The notes beneath the pieces are model-generated. The model was not told where the DNA came from and searched no databases. It saw only the letters and a program-made list of their open reading frames with translations. Made by a program: the position numbers and the translations under genes. This document shows, piece by piece, positions 8,400-17,884 of a stretch of DNA of 64,000 nucleotides. How positions within the stretch are numbered: the first letter of the stretch is position 1; each line of letters starts with the position of its first letter. The stretch covers positions 1-64,000 of the forward strand of contig DAHVYW010000012.1 of the NCBI GenBank assembly GCA_027324025.1, given 5' to 3'. This DNA comes from JAJZQD01 sp021847735 (lineage in GTDB: Bacteria; Bacillota; Thermincolia; Thermincolales; UBA2595).

Positions 8400-9767
8400 C
8401 TACGACGCCCTATCCCTCATAAACAGTGCCTTTACCGTATGTAACAAAATCTGCAAATCCACCAAAAAGTTGTTTCTTTTCGCATACAACAAGTCAAAAA
8501 CCAGCTTTTCCCGCGGCCCTGTATTATACTTTCCGGCAATTTGGGCTATCCCTGTAATTCCAGGTTTCATCCGGTGCCGGTTATCGTAGCCGTTTATTGC
8601 TTTTGAATACTGCTCCACAAAGAACGGTCTTTCCGGCCTTGGTCCCACCAGACTCATCTCCCCTTTGATTACATTAAACAACTGGGGAAGTTCGTCTAAC
8701 CTTGATAACCGGAGCATCCTGCCTGTCTTTGTGGCCCGTTGGTCGTCCTCCACCGCAAATACCGGCCCTGTATCAAGTTCGGCATTCTGAACCATGGTAC
8801 GGAACTTATATAAGATAAATACTTTACCGCCTCTTGTTACCCTTTCCTGTTTATAGATTACGGGGCCCGGCGAATCAAGCTTAATAATTGACCCAACAAT
8901 AATCATCACCGGAAGCGTAAAAACAAAAGCGGCAGTACCGAGGACTAAATCCAGTATCCTTTTTATTGGGTTGTGTTCGTATTTGTCATTCTGTACACCA
9001 AACACCGGCACATCGTCTATTAAGTTCAAATTGGCCTTGATTACAAGGACCTCGTATAAATCCGGAATGAGAAAGACTTCTTTTCCCAATGAATAGCAGT
9101 AACATACAACCTTTTCTTTGAGTTCAGCGTCCAGGGATGGGGTGACTACCACCACTTCACAGTCTGTTTGGCGGAGAACCTCGGAAAATTCAGTGAACCT
9201 GCCCAGAATGGCATATCTCATTTGCTGGTCTTCAGTTTTCGGGTCTTCATCGGTGATTAAGCCAACAATATCTATGTGACTTTCTGAGAACTTTTTGAAG
9301 CGTTCCGCTGTTTCAACGGAATCCTCAAAACCCCCGATGATAACGGCCCTTTGCACTCCCAGGGATAGTTTTGTCAGCCTCCATAAAAAGTACCGCCATA
9401 GGCTTAACATGCTCACCTGCAGTATACCGCTTATCAGAAAAACAGAACGCGGGAACGAATAATTGGCGCTTATGTAAGTGAGAGAAATACTTAACATTAA
9501 GGTAAGTACAATGGCAAAGATAATGGAGTAAAATTGGTCATCCCATCGTGTCCTGGGGGAAACCGAGTAAAGATGGTAGGTATTGAGAAAAAAGAGACTC
9601 CCGAGGGATATCCAAAAGAACATCTGTAAATAAGGGTGAAAGTTAAACGCCGGTAAGGTAAGATTAAACCTAATCAGGTAGGCCAGGATTATACTTAGGT
9701 TTACGATCAAGACATCTATTAACATAATTAAGATAGAAAATCTTGTTTTATTGTTTGAAAGCCACAA
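8400..9767 (-). CDS. polyprenyl-phosphate sugar phosphotransferase (WbaP/WsaP-like)
   Basis: Priming enzyme that moves a sugar-1-phosphate from a nucleotide sugar to undecaprenyl phosphate, starting glycan assembly at the inner face of the membrane. The N-terminal third has four to five hydrophobic segments, followed by a Rossmann-like regulatory domain (VIIGGFEDSVETAERF) and a C-terminal bacterial sugar transferase domain with KLDSPGPVIYKQERV, FILYKFRTM, GRMLRLSRLDELPQLFNV and SLVGPRPERP, which are the conserved catalytic blocks. A TTG at 9767 has a good ribosome site (GGGGAGG); an ATG at 9824 would add 19 residues but has almost no spacing to its GGGGA. WsaP/WsfP homologues initiate S-layer glycans in other Firmicutes, which fits the S-layer genes nearby. 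Confidence 0.88.
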   Translation of the reverse strand: MWLSNNKTRFSILIMLIDVLIVNLSIILAYLIRFNLTLPAFNFHPYLQMFFWISLGSLFFLNTYHLYSVSPRTRWDDQFYSIIFAIVLTLMLSISLTYISANYSFPRSVFLISGILQVSMLSLWRYFLWRLTKLSLGVQRAVIIGGFEDSVETAERFKKFSESHIDIVGLITDEDPKTEDQQMRYAILGRFTEFSEVLRQTDCEVVVVTPSLDAELKEKVVCYCYSLGKEVFLIPDLYEVLVIKANLNLIDDVPVFGVQNDKYEHNPIKRILDLVLGTAAFVFTLPVMIIVGSIIKLDSPGPVIYKQERVTRGGKVFILYKFRTMVQNAELDTGPVFAVEDDQRATKTGRMLRLSRLDELPQLFNVIKGEMSLVGPRPERPFFVEQYSKAINGYDNRHRMKPGITGIAQIAGKYNTGPREKLVFDLLYAKRNNFLVDLQILLHTVKALFMRDRAS

Positions 9768-10031
9768 AATTGCCGCCCTCCCCGTGGGGCCAAATACTGG
9801 AAACCTACAAAAACTAAGCGTCATTCCCCAATTACCTTAACTGTGTTAATTTTCTACTTCGGGACCGAAATTCCTCCTTATTTCGCACTTTTCTTCCACT
9901 GAAATATTGTCCTCTTCAGCTTAATCATTCCAAGCCCCGATTACCGGCTAAATCCTTCCATAATTATAAAAACCGGTAGAAATACATCTGCCGGCCTTTG
10001 CTTACCATCTATATTGGCCCCGAAAAAAACA

Positions 10032-12158
10032 TCAACTTCGGTTAAGCAGGATTTGCGCCTCTTTCGCATATTTATCAATGGTCGGCGAAACCTTAAGCAT
10101 TGGAGCTATGACCCAAAATTCGCGATACTTCGGATTTAATTTTTGCAGTTGGTTGTTAACCATTGAGGGTACCTGCGCGGCCTTTTCAAAATACTTCCGG
10201 GCTTCTTCCTTTTGGCCTTTTAAGGTATAATATTTGCCCACTTTAAAATAAACCTCCACCAGGTTGTCATATTCTTGCTGCCCATAAGGAGCAATATCGC
10301 GTGCCACCTCGTATTCATGGACAGCCTCGGGGATTTCACTCAAGGATAACTGTATCTTCGCTTTAACTACCCTTATCTTATCATTATAAGGATCAAGCTT
10401 CACAGCTGAAACGGCATATTTCTTAGCCTGCCGCACCATGTTGAAATTATCAACAGGATCGCCCAGGTAGTGCAATGACTGGGCGGCATCAGCGGCATAA
10501 GAACCTTTAAGAGGATTAAGCTTAAACGCCAATTCGTAGTTTTTGACAGCTTCGGGCAGTACCCGGTTGTCTATAGCGGCTGAACCTTTCTTTGCATAAC
10601 TAAAGGCTGCAGCGAAGCTAATGGAGATTAACAGTAAGGCAATCGCTGATATTACAGAAATTGTTTTAATGAGGATTGGGACCCAATTCTTATTAACAAC
10701 GTTCCTGCTGAAGACGTTATACCTCCGGGCGTAAGAGCTTAGTATCGCAATTAATGTCCACATCAAAACAGAAATACTGCCTAACGAAAGGTCAAAATCT
10801 ATCAGCCCGTGCAGCAAAATACCGGCAACAGAAGCTGATAATGCGGCAATTATCAAGCGTTCTTCTTCCGATATGGCGCTTTTTAGCAGCCGCCATATCA
10901 CAACAATCAACGACGCCCATAAAACGATATATGCGATGATTCCTAAAGCTCCGGTATCTACCCCTATTTGCAGTAAATGGCTGTGAACCTTTGTTGTGGA
11001 GTAAAGGTAACTCTGGTATTTAGTGTATACGGCTGCCCATCCACCTCCTCCGGTGCCAAGCAAAGGGTTATCCCGGACGATTTTCCAAGCGTCTTTATAG
11101 AATACAAACCTTTCCTGAACATTTCGTGAACTAAAGCCTGTTGACGAAATCTTTTGGACAACCTGGGTCGGTAAAAAACTGAATGCGGTGCTGCTCTTAA
11201 CATTAACATAGATATAAACACCTGCAGCAATAATTAAAACTCCGGCAACCGGTAACAGCAATTTTGTCCGGCTTTTTCCCAATTCCCCGACTTTAAACCT
11301 TATAAAAAAGTAAGCCAAAACGTTAACCAAAAGCAAACCGGCAAACAGCCATAAGATACTGGAACCCCTGCCAACAGGCAAACCAAGTTTTATGACTTTT
11401 GATGAGAAAACCAAGGCAACGATAAACAGAAATATTATGTTTTTTAGTATTTCCTTGCCTGTCCCTTTTCCTGCCAATAAACAAAACAGTATTATTACAA
11501 AAGGCAGCACCGCAAAAGCACCCCGTGACGAGGTGCCGATAAATGTTATCGCCGCCAGGTAGTTGCCAGTTGAATATAAATGTTTAATCCGCAGGTCAGA
11601 TTCCTGTACAAAGAGGTACGACCCCAGAATAATAACAGGTATCAGGTAACCCCCCAGTGAATTGGAATAACCCAAGGTAGAGGCAATCTGGTTGAACTCA
11701 TAGCCTCCAGGAACCTTTACCAGGCCAAAAGCCGCGCCCAAACCAACAACAGCTACTCCAACACCGCTAAAATACAAAACCTGAATAATTCTCTTAATCT
11801 CATCTTTGTCTGAAAACCTTGCTGCCATGAAAAATATCATGGCATAGTTGATATATCTAAAAACCTCTCCTATAGCATCATATATATTTAAAGCAACAGT
11901 CAAAGACAGCATATATGCAATAAGCAACAGCACCACAGGTATATCCAATATAGAGTGGCTTTGGGTACAATTCTTTGACCGCGGATTAACAACCAGAAAA
12001 ATAATAAAAACCAGAGCCGTGGCCATGTGATAATATTGAAACTGCCGGTCAAAATACAGCCCCTGGAAATAAGGAGGGAAAAACAGCAGAATCCCTAATA
12101 CGGTAATTAAAATGATATCACTCAGGGACTGGTTTTTATGTGAGATTTTAGCTGACAT
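10032..12158 (-). CDS. O-antigen ligase-like membrane protein with C-terminal TPRs
   Basis: Polytopic membrane protein of 708 residues with about twelve hydrophobic segments in the first 500 residues. The Wzy_C/O-antigen-ligase region includes the large loop around residues 330-400 with DNPLLGTGGGGW, then a C-terminal extracytoplasmic part from about residue 520 that looks like three to four TPR repeats (KAEYA/A-rich helices, for example LDPYNDKIRVVKAKIQLSLS). Proteins of this layout ligate lipid-linked glycans to an acceptor; WsfB-type members transfer S-layer glycans to protein. Because the neighbouring gene encodes a large SLH surface protein, protein O-glycosylation is a reasonable hypothesis, but cell-wall polymer ligation is an alternative. 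The preceding 200 bases (9830-10031) hold no gene. Confidence 0.8.
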   Translation of the reverse strand: MSAKISHKNQSLSDIILITVLGILLFFPPYFQGLYFDRQFQYYHMATALVFIIFLVVNPRSKNCTQSHSILDIPVVLLLIAYMLSLTVALNIYDAIGEVFRYINYAMIFFMAARFSDKDEIKRIIQVLYFSGVGVAVVGLGAAFGLVKVPGGYEFNQIASTLGYSNSLGGYLIPVIILGSYLFVQESDLRIKHLYSTGNYLAAITFIGTSSRGAFAVLPFVIILFCLLAGKGTGKEILKNIIFLFIVALVFSSKVIKLGLPVGRGSSILWLFAGLLLVNVLAYFFIRFKVGELGKSRTKLLLPVAGVLIIAAGVYIYVNVKSSTAFSFLPTQVVQKISSTGFSSRNVQERFVFYKDAWKIVRDNPLLGTGGGGWAAVYTKYQSYLYSTTKVHSHLLQIGVDTGALGIIAYIVLWASLIVVIWRLLKSAISEEERLIIAALSASVAGILLHGLIDFDLSLGSISVLMWTLIAILSSYARRYNVFSRNVVNKNWVPILIKTISVISAIALLLISISFAAAFSYAKKGSAAIDNRVLPEAVKNYELAFKLNPLKGSYAADAAQSLHYLGDPVDNFNMVRQAKKYAVSAVKLDPYNDKIRVVKAKIQLSLSEIPEAVHEYEVARDIAPYGQQEYDNLVEVYFKVGKYYTLKGQKEEARKYFEKAAQVPSMVNNQLQKLNPKYREFWVIAPMLKVSPTIDKYAKEAQILLNRS

Positions 12159-12281
12159 TTGTTCCTCCAGAATAAGTTAGTTTCTTTTTCATACTTTCTT
12201 TCGACTGTATTTATCTGAATCCTTCTTTTTTTATCTTTTTAATTGATAGTCAGGGAAACAGTTTTTATGCTCCCGTCTGGG

Positions 12282-12312
12282 GAAAAAAAGAAGGCGCCAT
12301 AAGGCGCCTTCC
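12282..12312 (-). terminator. intrinsic terminator of the large SLH gene
   Basis: On the minus strand a GAAGGCGCC / GGCGCCTTC stem with a 4-base TTAT loop is followed by seven T residues. It begins 13 bases after the SLH gene stop, closing that transcript before the O-antigen-ligase gene. Confidence 0.9.
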
Positions 12313-12324
12313 CTGTTTGGATGA

Positions 12325-15021
12325 TTATTGATGCACAATACCGATGTAGTCAATTACTCGGTCGTTAGCATCACCGCCATATAAAATATCCTTGCCGTCA
12401 CTGTCATAAGCGTTGTAAAGTTTTACAACCTTACCACTTGCGGTGGCAACATCAGGTACATAAACTACAGTGTTTGTTCCGCTGATATCAAACACTTTAA
12501 CTTTAGCGGGGTCATAGGACATGTAGGTGGTAGCACCTGCCGGTTCTTCGTTGCCGTTAGAATCAGACCTAACAAGCTTGAGCTGCTTGTCGGCAGTAAC
12601 AATAGAACTAATCTTGTAGTAATTGTAAGTGGCTGAACCGGTTACAGCTGCGGTTACCGCTTCAACGCTGCCAAACTTACCGTTGGAGTCAATCTTGAAC
12701 CTTACAAGGTCTTGTAAACCTGCGGCTCCAGGAGTACCTTCCTTCTTAGTCGCTTCAACGGCACCTTCGTTAATCTTCAGGTAATCCTTGCCATCATTAC
12801 CGATTTCGGCCAGGGCGCCGTATTTGTACTCGGAAGCTAAGGGCAGTGCTGCGTCAGTGTTGTAAAGAACCAATACTTTAGCAACGCCGCCGTCCTTGAC
12901 AAGAATTGCGTTCACAGTGCCGAGGCTTCCGGTTGCAATAGCCTCAACAGCTGACCAGGAAGTCATACCGGCATCATCGATAGTACCTCCGGGGCCTACA
13001 GTAGTCGCCACCTTGAAAATCTTGGTATCGGCATTTACTGCATAGTAAGCGCTGTTAGCTACACTAACGGAATCAGCGTTCTTGTCAACTCCGATACCTG
13101 CAGCTGTTGGGTTAAAGGTTCCAAGGGTAGGAACAGCAGTACCAGCTACAACGGTTTTATTGATTACATCTGAACCATTGTACTTCTTAATGTTATCAAT
13201 CTTGCCGTCAGCAGTCAGGGAGATTTTTACGATTTCGTTAGCTACAACTTCCTTGACATAACCGGTAGTTCCAATCTGGAATTGACCAGTTGCAGCAATG
13301 AATCTCTTCAAAATCTCCTCATTAATGGTAGCACCGTCAATCTTGCTATCCTTGGTAACTTCATAGTAGGTGTTGGTACCGTCAGTTTTTACAACGTAGA
13401 TGTAGTGCTTGGTTTCGCCTACGTCTACATTCTTGGTATACCTAACCAAGGCGACGAATTCGTTGGTAGCAGATGTGCCGCCTGCATTGATGTAAGCAAT
13501 GGCACCGCCCTTATCCAGGATAGCCTTAACATTTTGGTTAAGTACGGAACCAAGATCGGAGGTGCTATTAATTGCTGAGTAGTTCTTACCATCATCAATG
13601 GAGTAGAAGGCTGAACCGGCTGCGCCAGACAGTTTATACTCCTTGCCGTCAAGGACTACTTTGAACTTGGCAACATTAGAGGCATTCACTCCGTCTTGAG
13701 CGGAAGAAGTAAGTTTGCCGGAAACTGTATTGTCGGTAACAATGATATAGTAGCTGTCTCCATTATTATAGTACTCAACAATGTTACCGGCCTTGATATC
13801 GGCAATGCCGATAGCCTTGCCGCCCTTGAGAATGGTGGCAACTTTGTCTTTCAGTGTAATGGAACCGCCAGGAGCGCCGTCACCCTTGAAGGTGATGCTT
13901 TCGTTGGTGGTGTTAATAGTGTCAGCCATTCTGCGGGTGAAACTGGTGGCCAAAATGGTTTTAACTTTGCCGTTAGCGTCAAGAATCATTTTTACAGCAT
14001 CGCCAACACTAACCGTAGGAGCGGTGGTGCTGTAGTTCTTGTAAATGGTCGGGCTAGCAGCAACAGTGTAATCTTTGTCAGCCTTGTCAGCCTTGATAAT
14101 ATTACCGGCTACAATAGTTTGGGCAGTTGCGCCGGGGTTGTTGGTTACGCCATTGATAGCGGCGACAGTGTCAGTGACGATATCACTGGCGCTGGTCTTG
14201 ACATTGAGGAAGAATACTTTGTCATCTTTAACCCAAGCTTCTGCTTTCAAGCCGAGTGTTGGGTTAACATCAACAGACGCTAAAACATCGAAAGTATCAC
14301 TGGTTGCAGGAACAGTACCATAGTCGATGGTAACTTTATTCTTGGTGCCACTGGTCATCGGAACTTGGGTTACAGTTCCTTCTTTTTTAATGGTAACGGA
14401 CAGTTTGCTCTCCATTAAGGTTTTGGTATCTTCCTCATAACCGTCTTTGGTTTCCTTCAACGGCTTAACATCAAGAGAGTTGTCAGAAGCAAGGAAGACG
14501 TTAGCGCGAATGGCCGCAGCATTGTAATCAGTTACGGATAAACCGTCAAGCAAGCCTAACTGAGCGGCTTTACCGATTACGTTGGAAGGCCATGTGCCCT
14601 GAAGTCTCGGGGTGTAGCCAAGAACGCCAACCAGCATGGCTGACATTTCAGCATAACTTACGTTTTGGTCGGGTTTGTAGGTACCATCGGGATAACCCTT
14701 GATGATACCGGCGCCAACAGCCAGGTTAACAACGCCTGATGCCCAGTGAGATCCGGGAACATCCTTAAACTTGGTAGCGCCTTTGGCTGCGTCGATAGCA
14801 GAGTTCATGCCCTGCAGGTTTACCATGATAGCTGCGGCTTCTGCGCGGGTGAAGTTCTTGTCGTATTGCGGATCGCCATTCTGGTCGCCGACTGCTACCT
14901 TAAGAGCATTCAGTCTTCCAAATGCGTCTTCTTTTGTAGCAGCCATGGCTGCAGGAGCGGCGAGACTGAGTAAGAACATTGCCACAACTACGAGTGCGAT
15001 AATTCTTTTAGTTTTTCTCAT
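12325..15021 (-). CDS. large secreted SLH-domain protein, probable S-layer subunit
   Basis: Predicted major surface-layer protein of 899 residues. A signal peptide (MRKTKRIIALVVVAMFLLSL, cleaved near AMA-ATKED) is followed by an N-terminal anchor with three SLH motifs: a TRAEAAAIMV motif near residue 60, the KFKDVPGSHWASGVV / SYAEMSAMLVG copy, and a divergent third (IRANVFLAS). The rest is about 700 residues rich in Thr, Val, Gly and Asp with predicted beta structure and no recognised enzyme domain. I chose the ATG at 15021, preceded by GGGGGATTTTAGGAGA; a GTG 11 codons upstream lies inside the leader. SLH domains bind pyruvylated secondary cell-wall polymer, and csaB, which makes that modification, is the next gene upstream. 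A 320-nt leader and a strong promoter point to high expression. Confidence 0.88.
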   Translation of the reverse strand: MRKTKRIIALVVVAMFLLSLAAPAAMAATKEDAFGRLNALKVAVGDQNGDPQYDKNFTRAEAAAIMVNLQGMNSAIDAAKGATKFKDVPGSHWASGVVNLAVGAGIIKGYPDGTYKPDQNVSYAEMSAMLVGVLGYTPRLQGTWPSNVIGKAAQLGLLDGLSVTDYNAAAIRANVFLASDNSLDVKPLKETKDGYEEDTKTLMESKLSVTIKKEGTVTQVPMTSGTKNKVTIDYGTVPATSDTFDVLASVDVNPTLGLKAEAWVKDDKVFFLNVKTSASDIVTDTVAAINGVTNNPGATAQTIVAGNIIKADKADKDYTVAASPTIYKNYSTTAPTVSVGDAVKMILDANGKVKTILATSFTRRMADTINTTNESITFKGDGAPGGSITLKDKVATILKGGKAIGIADIKAGNIVEYYNNGDSYYIIVTDNTVSGKLTSSAQDGVNASNVAKFKVVLDGKEYKLSGAAGSAFYSIDDGKNYSAINSTSDLGSVLNQNVKAILDKGGAIAYINAGGTSATNEFVALVRYTKNVDVGETKHYIYVVKTDGTNTYYEVTKDSKIDGATINEEILKRFIAATGQFQIGTTGYVKEVVANEIVKISLTADGKIDNIKKYNGSDVINKTVVAGTAVPTLGTFNPTAAGIGVDKNADSVSVANSAYYAVNADTKIFKVATTVGPGGTIDDAGMTSWSAVEAIATGSLGTVNAILVKDGGVAKVLVLYNTDAALPLASEYKYGALAEIGNDGKDYLKINEGAVEATKKEGTPGAAGLQDLVRFKIDSNGKFGSVEAVTAAVTGSATYNYYKISSIVTADKQLKLVRSDSNGNEEPAGATTYMSYDPAKVKVFDISGTNTVVYVPDVATASGKVVKLYNAYDSDGKDILYGGDANDRVIDYIGIVHQ

Positions 15022-15348
15022 TCTCCTAAAATCCCCCTTTACATTTTTAATCACTTTTAAAACACTAGAAAACTATTTACTTGACCTGTTGCGGGCAACA
15101 CCCCCTTCAAGTGGTTTTATATGAACCATGAAACTAAAGGTTTAAATTACCTTTAGAAAGTAAAAACAACATAATTTGGCTCATTCCTATTCATTTCTAC
15201 AGACTGGATATGTTTTCCTGCATTTTAGCGGAAAAATTTTTCTAATTTGTTCACCGGTTTCCTTGGGTTTATTTAACCTAATTACCGGCTCTTTCTTTAA
15301 CTAGCCCGGTTTTACTCAAAAGGATTATTGTGCCACAAACCTGAATTT
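15022..15348 (-). promoter_or_regulatory. long mRNA leader of the SLH gene
   Basis: About 325 nt separate the predicted promoter from the SLH start codon, with no gene. It contains at least two hairpins: ACTTGA...TCAAGT enclosing TGTTGC/GCAACA at 15079-15112, and AAAGGT/ACCTTT near 15145. Long, structured leaders are known to stabilise S-layer mRNAs in other bacteria; the same role here is inferred. Confidence 0.6.
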
Positions 15349-15378
15349 ATTATACCTAATCATTGACTCACTAGTCAA
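15349..15378 (-). promoter_or_regulatory. sigma-A promoter of the SLH gene with palindromic -35
   Basis: On the minus strand TTGACT (15373-15378) and TATAAT (15349-15354) are separated by 18 bases, a near-consensus vegetative promoter. The -35 box is one arm of the palindrome TTGACT-AGTG-AGTCAA, which could be an operator for a dimeric regulator or chance. Confidence 0.75.
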
Positions 15379-15533
15379 CTGCTTTCGGACATGCAATAAT
15401 TAGTAAACTGTCTATTGTTTTCCTGTCTTTTATACTCATAGTTATTCGAGGGTATGTTTGGCTTTAGTGGGGTAGAGAAAGAATTTTTTTCCTGCAAACA
15501 CATTTTTTCGGGTCAATTGGCTTAGAAAAAGGT

Positions 15534-15558
15534 AAAAAGCCGGCTCGCCGGCTTTTTT
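15534..15558 (-). terminator. intrinsic terminator of csaB
   Basis: A GCCGGC/GCCGGC stem with a 2-base loop is flanked by A5-6 and T5-6 tracts, 36 bases beyond the csaB stop. The A and T tracts make it able to work on either strand. It separates csaB from the SLH transcript. Confidence 0.88.
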
Positions 15559-15593
15559 GATTTCACTAGCTATTCTACTTTAGTGTTTAGCGA

Positions 15594-16685
15594 TTAGCGA
15601 TTAAGTAGCTGGACTGCAACCTTGCTGTTGCGCAGGGCCTTGTGACGTAAGGCGGTTTTCGTTTCAAGCAGCTGCCGCTTAACAGCCTCTTTATTCGCTG
15701 CTATATCATTGACTTTTTCAATCAACGACCCGGAGGTTATCGATTCCAGTTCCTTCACCACAGGTTGGTCAATAGAATCAAGGAACTCAGCCACCTTTGG
15801 GTCATAACTTATACCCACCATAGGTATTTCACAGATTGTCGCAATAATCAGGGCATGCAGCCTCATCCCGATCACCAGGTCTGTCGAGCTTACCAGCCCC
15901 GTAAGCTCCGTAAAGCTTAGTCCACGTTCTATAATTATGGGGTTGTGGTTCATCAGCCCGGCAATCTCACGGGCAGGAGCCACGTCCCCGGGGTACTGCA
16001 TGGGAACAAACGCTGCCTCCCAGCCTTTGTCATACATATAGTCAGCCAATTGGGCAACGGCCTTCTTATACCCGCTTAAACCCCGCCATTCACGGACAAA
16101 AATTGCCATAACCGGTTTGCCGCTTCGGTCTGTCCCCGGCAGTGCCCAAAATTCCCTGGCGTTGGCCGACCTGTCTACATCCATCCCAAATACCGGGTCA
16201 GCAGTTAGTTCCACGGGTGGATTGTGCACGCCTATTTCCCGTAGAAGGTCAATGGACGCCCGGTCTCTCAGGGTAATCATATCAACCCCATCAGCAACCA
16301 GCCTGATAAGGGCCCTTCCAAATACCCCGTTGACCGGGCCGATGCCCTGGGCATAAAACATCACAGGTTTCCCCAACATCCTGGCCAGAGCTACAATCCC
16401 AAGGTAGTACGGAATCGTCAGAGGCCCGGTCACATCCTGTAGGAGACTGCCACCGCCGCTGATAAGCAGGTCCGCGCGTTTTAAGGCTGAAAAAACGGAA
16501 AACAGGCTTAACCTGTTAACCCCTTCCACACCGTAACGCGTGCCGGTTTTTTTGGGAGTGGCCGACAGAACTATTATGTGCAAATCAAAAATTTCCGCTC
16601 TCAGGGCACCGATAATGGCCGCCAACAGGGCTTCATCACCTATGTTTTCGTACCCGTAATAACCGGATATGACCACAGTTTTCAT
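15594..16685 (-). CDS. csaB: polysaccharide pyruvyl transferase CsaB
   Basis: Adds ketal-linked pyruvate to the secondary cell-wall polymer, creating the ligand bound by SLH domains. The 363-residue protein starts MKTVVISGYYGYENIGDEAL and contains LISGGGSLLQDVTG, PVMFYAQGIGPV, TLRDRASIDLL and GMRLHALIIA, all conserved in the CsaB/WcaK pyruvyl transferase family. I chose the ATG at 16685; the TTG at 16709 that overlaps the LCP gene is less likely. It follows the LCP gene by 20 bases, forming a two-gene operon for making and attaching the anchoring polymer. Its place between two SLH genes strongly supports the assignment. Confidence 0.93.
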   Translation of the reverse strand: MKTVVISGYYGYENIGDEALLAAIIGALRAEIFDLHIIVLSATPKKTGTRYGVEGVNRLSLFSVFSALKRADLLISGGGSLLQDVTGPLTIPYYLGIVALARMLGKPVMFYAQGIGPVNGVFGRALIRLVADGVDMITLRDRASIDLLREIGVHNPPVELTADPVFGMDVDRSANAREFWALPGTDRSGKPVMAIFVREWRGLSGYKKAVAQLADYMYDKGWEAAFVPMQYPGDVAPAREIAGLMNHNPIIIERGLSFTELTGLVSSTDLVIGMRLHALIIATICEIPMVGISYDPKVAEFLDSIDQPVVKELESITSGSLIEKVNDIAANKEAVKRQLLETKTALRHKALRNSKVAVQLLNR

Positions 16686-16705
16686 TACCTTTGTTCCCTT
16701 CCCCG

Positions 16706-17719
16706 TCAAACTCCCTCCCCACTTTCAGCCGGGACTTCCTGTAAACTCTCTTCACTTAATATTCTGTCCATCAAAAGTTTTAGTTCTTCTTCATCTACTA
16801 TATAATAACTGGCACCATTGACATATTCCGGATCCCCGGGTATATTTATAAACTTAATTTTTTCCGAACCTGTATTTTTAAATTCACTGCCTAAAACAAG
16901 AAAATCCCTGACCGACATGTCGGTATCAACGTTACTATACAGTTCACCGGCTATTCTCGGTAGTTTAAGGATAGTTTTCGGCTGCAGGATCTCATCGGCC
17001 AGCACCCCAAGAAACTTGTGCTGCCGTTCAATTCTGGAAATGTCGCCTTTACCGTCACTTCTAAACCTGACATAGGCCAGGGCGTCATACCCGTTGAGGT
17101 GTTGAAGCCCTTTATGCAGGTCTATATCCTCGGCGGGGTAATACATCCTTTTTTCCACGTCGAGGGTTACTCCACCCAGTGTATCGATTATATTTTCAAA
17201 CCCCGCAAAATTGGTCTCAATGTAATTATGAATGGGTACCCCCAATAGCTGCTCCACAGTCTTCCTGGTAAGCTCTATTCCCCCGTTTGAATGGGCATGG
17301 TTGATTTTTGTGCGGTGTTCCAGCCCTTCTACCTTGACCCGGGTATCACGGGGAATGGAAATCACCCGGACGGTTTTATCCTTAATGTCCAGCATTGCCA
17401 CCATCAAGGTATCAGACCTGGAGGGTTCGTTTTTCCTCTGGTCCGTCCCGATTAACAGGATATTAAGCCAGTGTTCCTGTCCCCCTCCCGGCGACTCAGA
17501 GCCTAAAGCATTTATCCGGTTATTAAAATACCGGTCAGCTACATATACCCAGAGACTGTCAGCGTAGACAAAAGCGGAATAAGTCAGGGCCCCTAAAATC
17601 ACAACTAATAAAAAAGCCGTTGCCAAGAACCGGCCCTTTCTCGTTCTTTTTAACTTTAGCCGTTGAATTCTCGTATGTTCGCTGTAAGTCTCCTGGTTAA
17701 ACTTTTCAAAATCAGGCAT
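16706..17719 (-). CDS. LytR-CpsA-Psr (LCP) family cell-wall glycopolymer ligase
   Basis: Membrane-anchored phosphotransferase that links undecaprenyl-bound glycopolymers to peptidoglycan. The 337-residue protein has a short cytosolic basic segment, one membrane helix at about residues 30-52, and an external LCP domain. Conserved functional motifs are visible: LNILLIGTDQR, RSDTLMVAML, ISIPRDTRV and the later YVRFRSDGKGDISRIERQ, which include the catalytic and pyrophosphate-binding arginines. The start ATG at 17719 is the first in frame. Coupled to csaB, it probably attaches the pyruvylated polymer that holds the SLH proteins. The polymer identity is inferred. Confidence 0.9.
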   Translation of the reverse strand: MPDFEKFNQETYSEHTRIQRLKLKRTRKGRFLATAFLLVVILGALTYSAFVYADSLWVYVADRYFNNRINALGSESPGGGQEHWLNILLIGTDQRKNEPSRSDTLMVAMLDIKDKTVRVISIPRDTRVKVEGLEHRTKINHAHSNGGIELTRKTVEQLLGVPIHNYIETNFAGFENIIDTLGGVTLDVEKRMYYPAEDIDLHKGLQHLNGYDALAYVRFRSDGKGDISRIERQHKFLGVLADEILQPKTILKLPRIAGELYSNVDTDMSVRDFLVLGSEFKNTGSEKIKFINIPGDPEYVNGASYYIVDEEELKLLMDRILSEESLQEVPAESGEGV

Positions 17720-17830
17720 TACCTATACCTCTCTGGAAGTACCGGACCCCGGATTACCTGAGCCGTGCCCAGTTAATGTTCGAACTAAATATTCGTCAAA
17801 TTTCGCCCGTTTCCTTTTTTAAATCAAATT

Positions 17831-17867
17831 AAAAACCCTGGCAGCACAGATTTCATACTGCCAAGGC
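17831..17867 (-). terminator. intrinsic terminator of the small SLH gene
   Basis: The minus strand reads CCTTGGCAG, a 13-base loop, then CTGCCAGGG and TTTTT. It begins 18 bases after the stop of the SLH gene at 17885. Confidence 0.88.
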
Positions 17868-17884
17868 TAGCAACTGCGTTTTAC

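Noticed and set aside
13696..14283. 195-codon plus-strand frame inside the large SLH gene
   Set aside because: It arises from biased codon use on the opposite strand of the S-layer gene; no start site or domain is seen.
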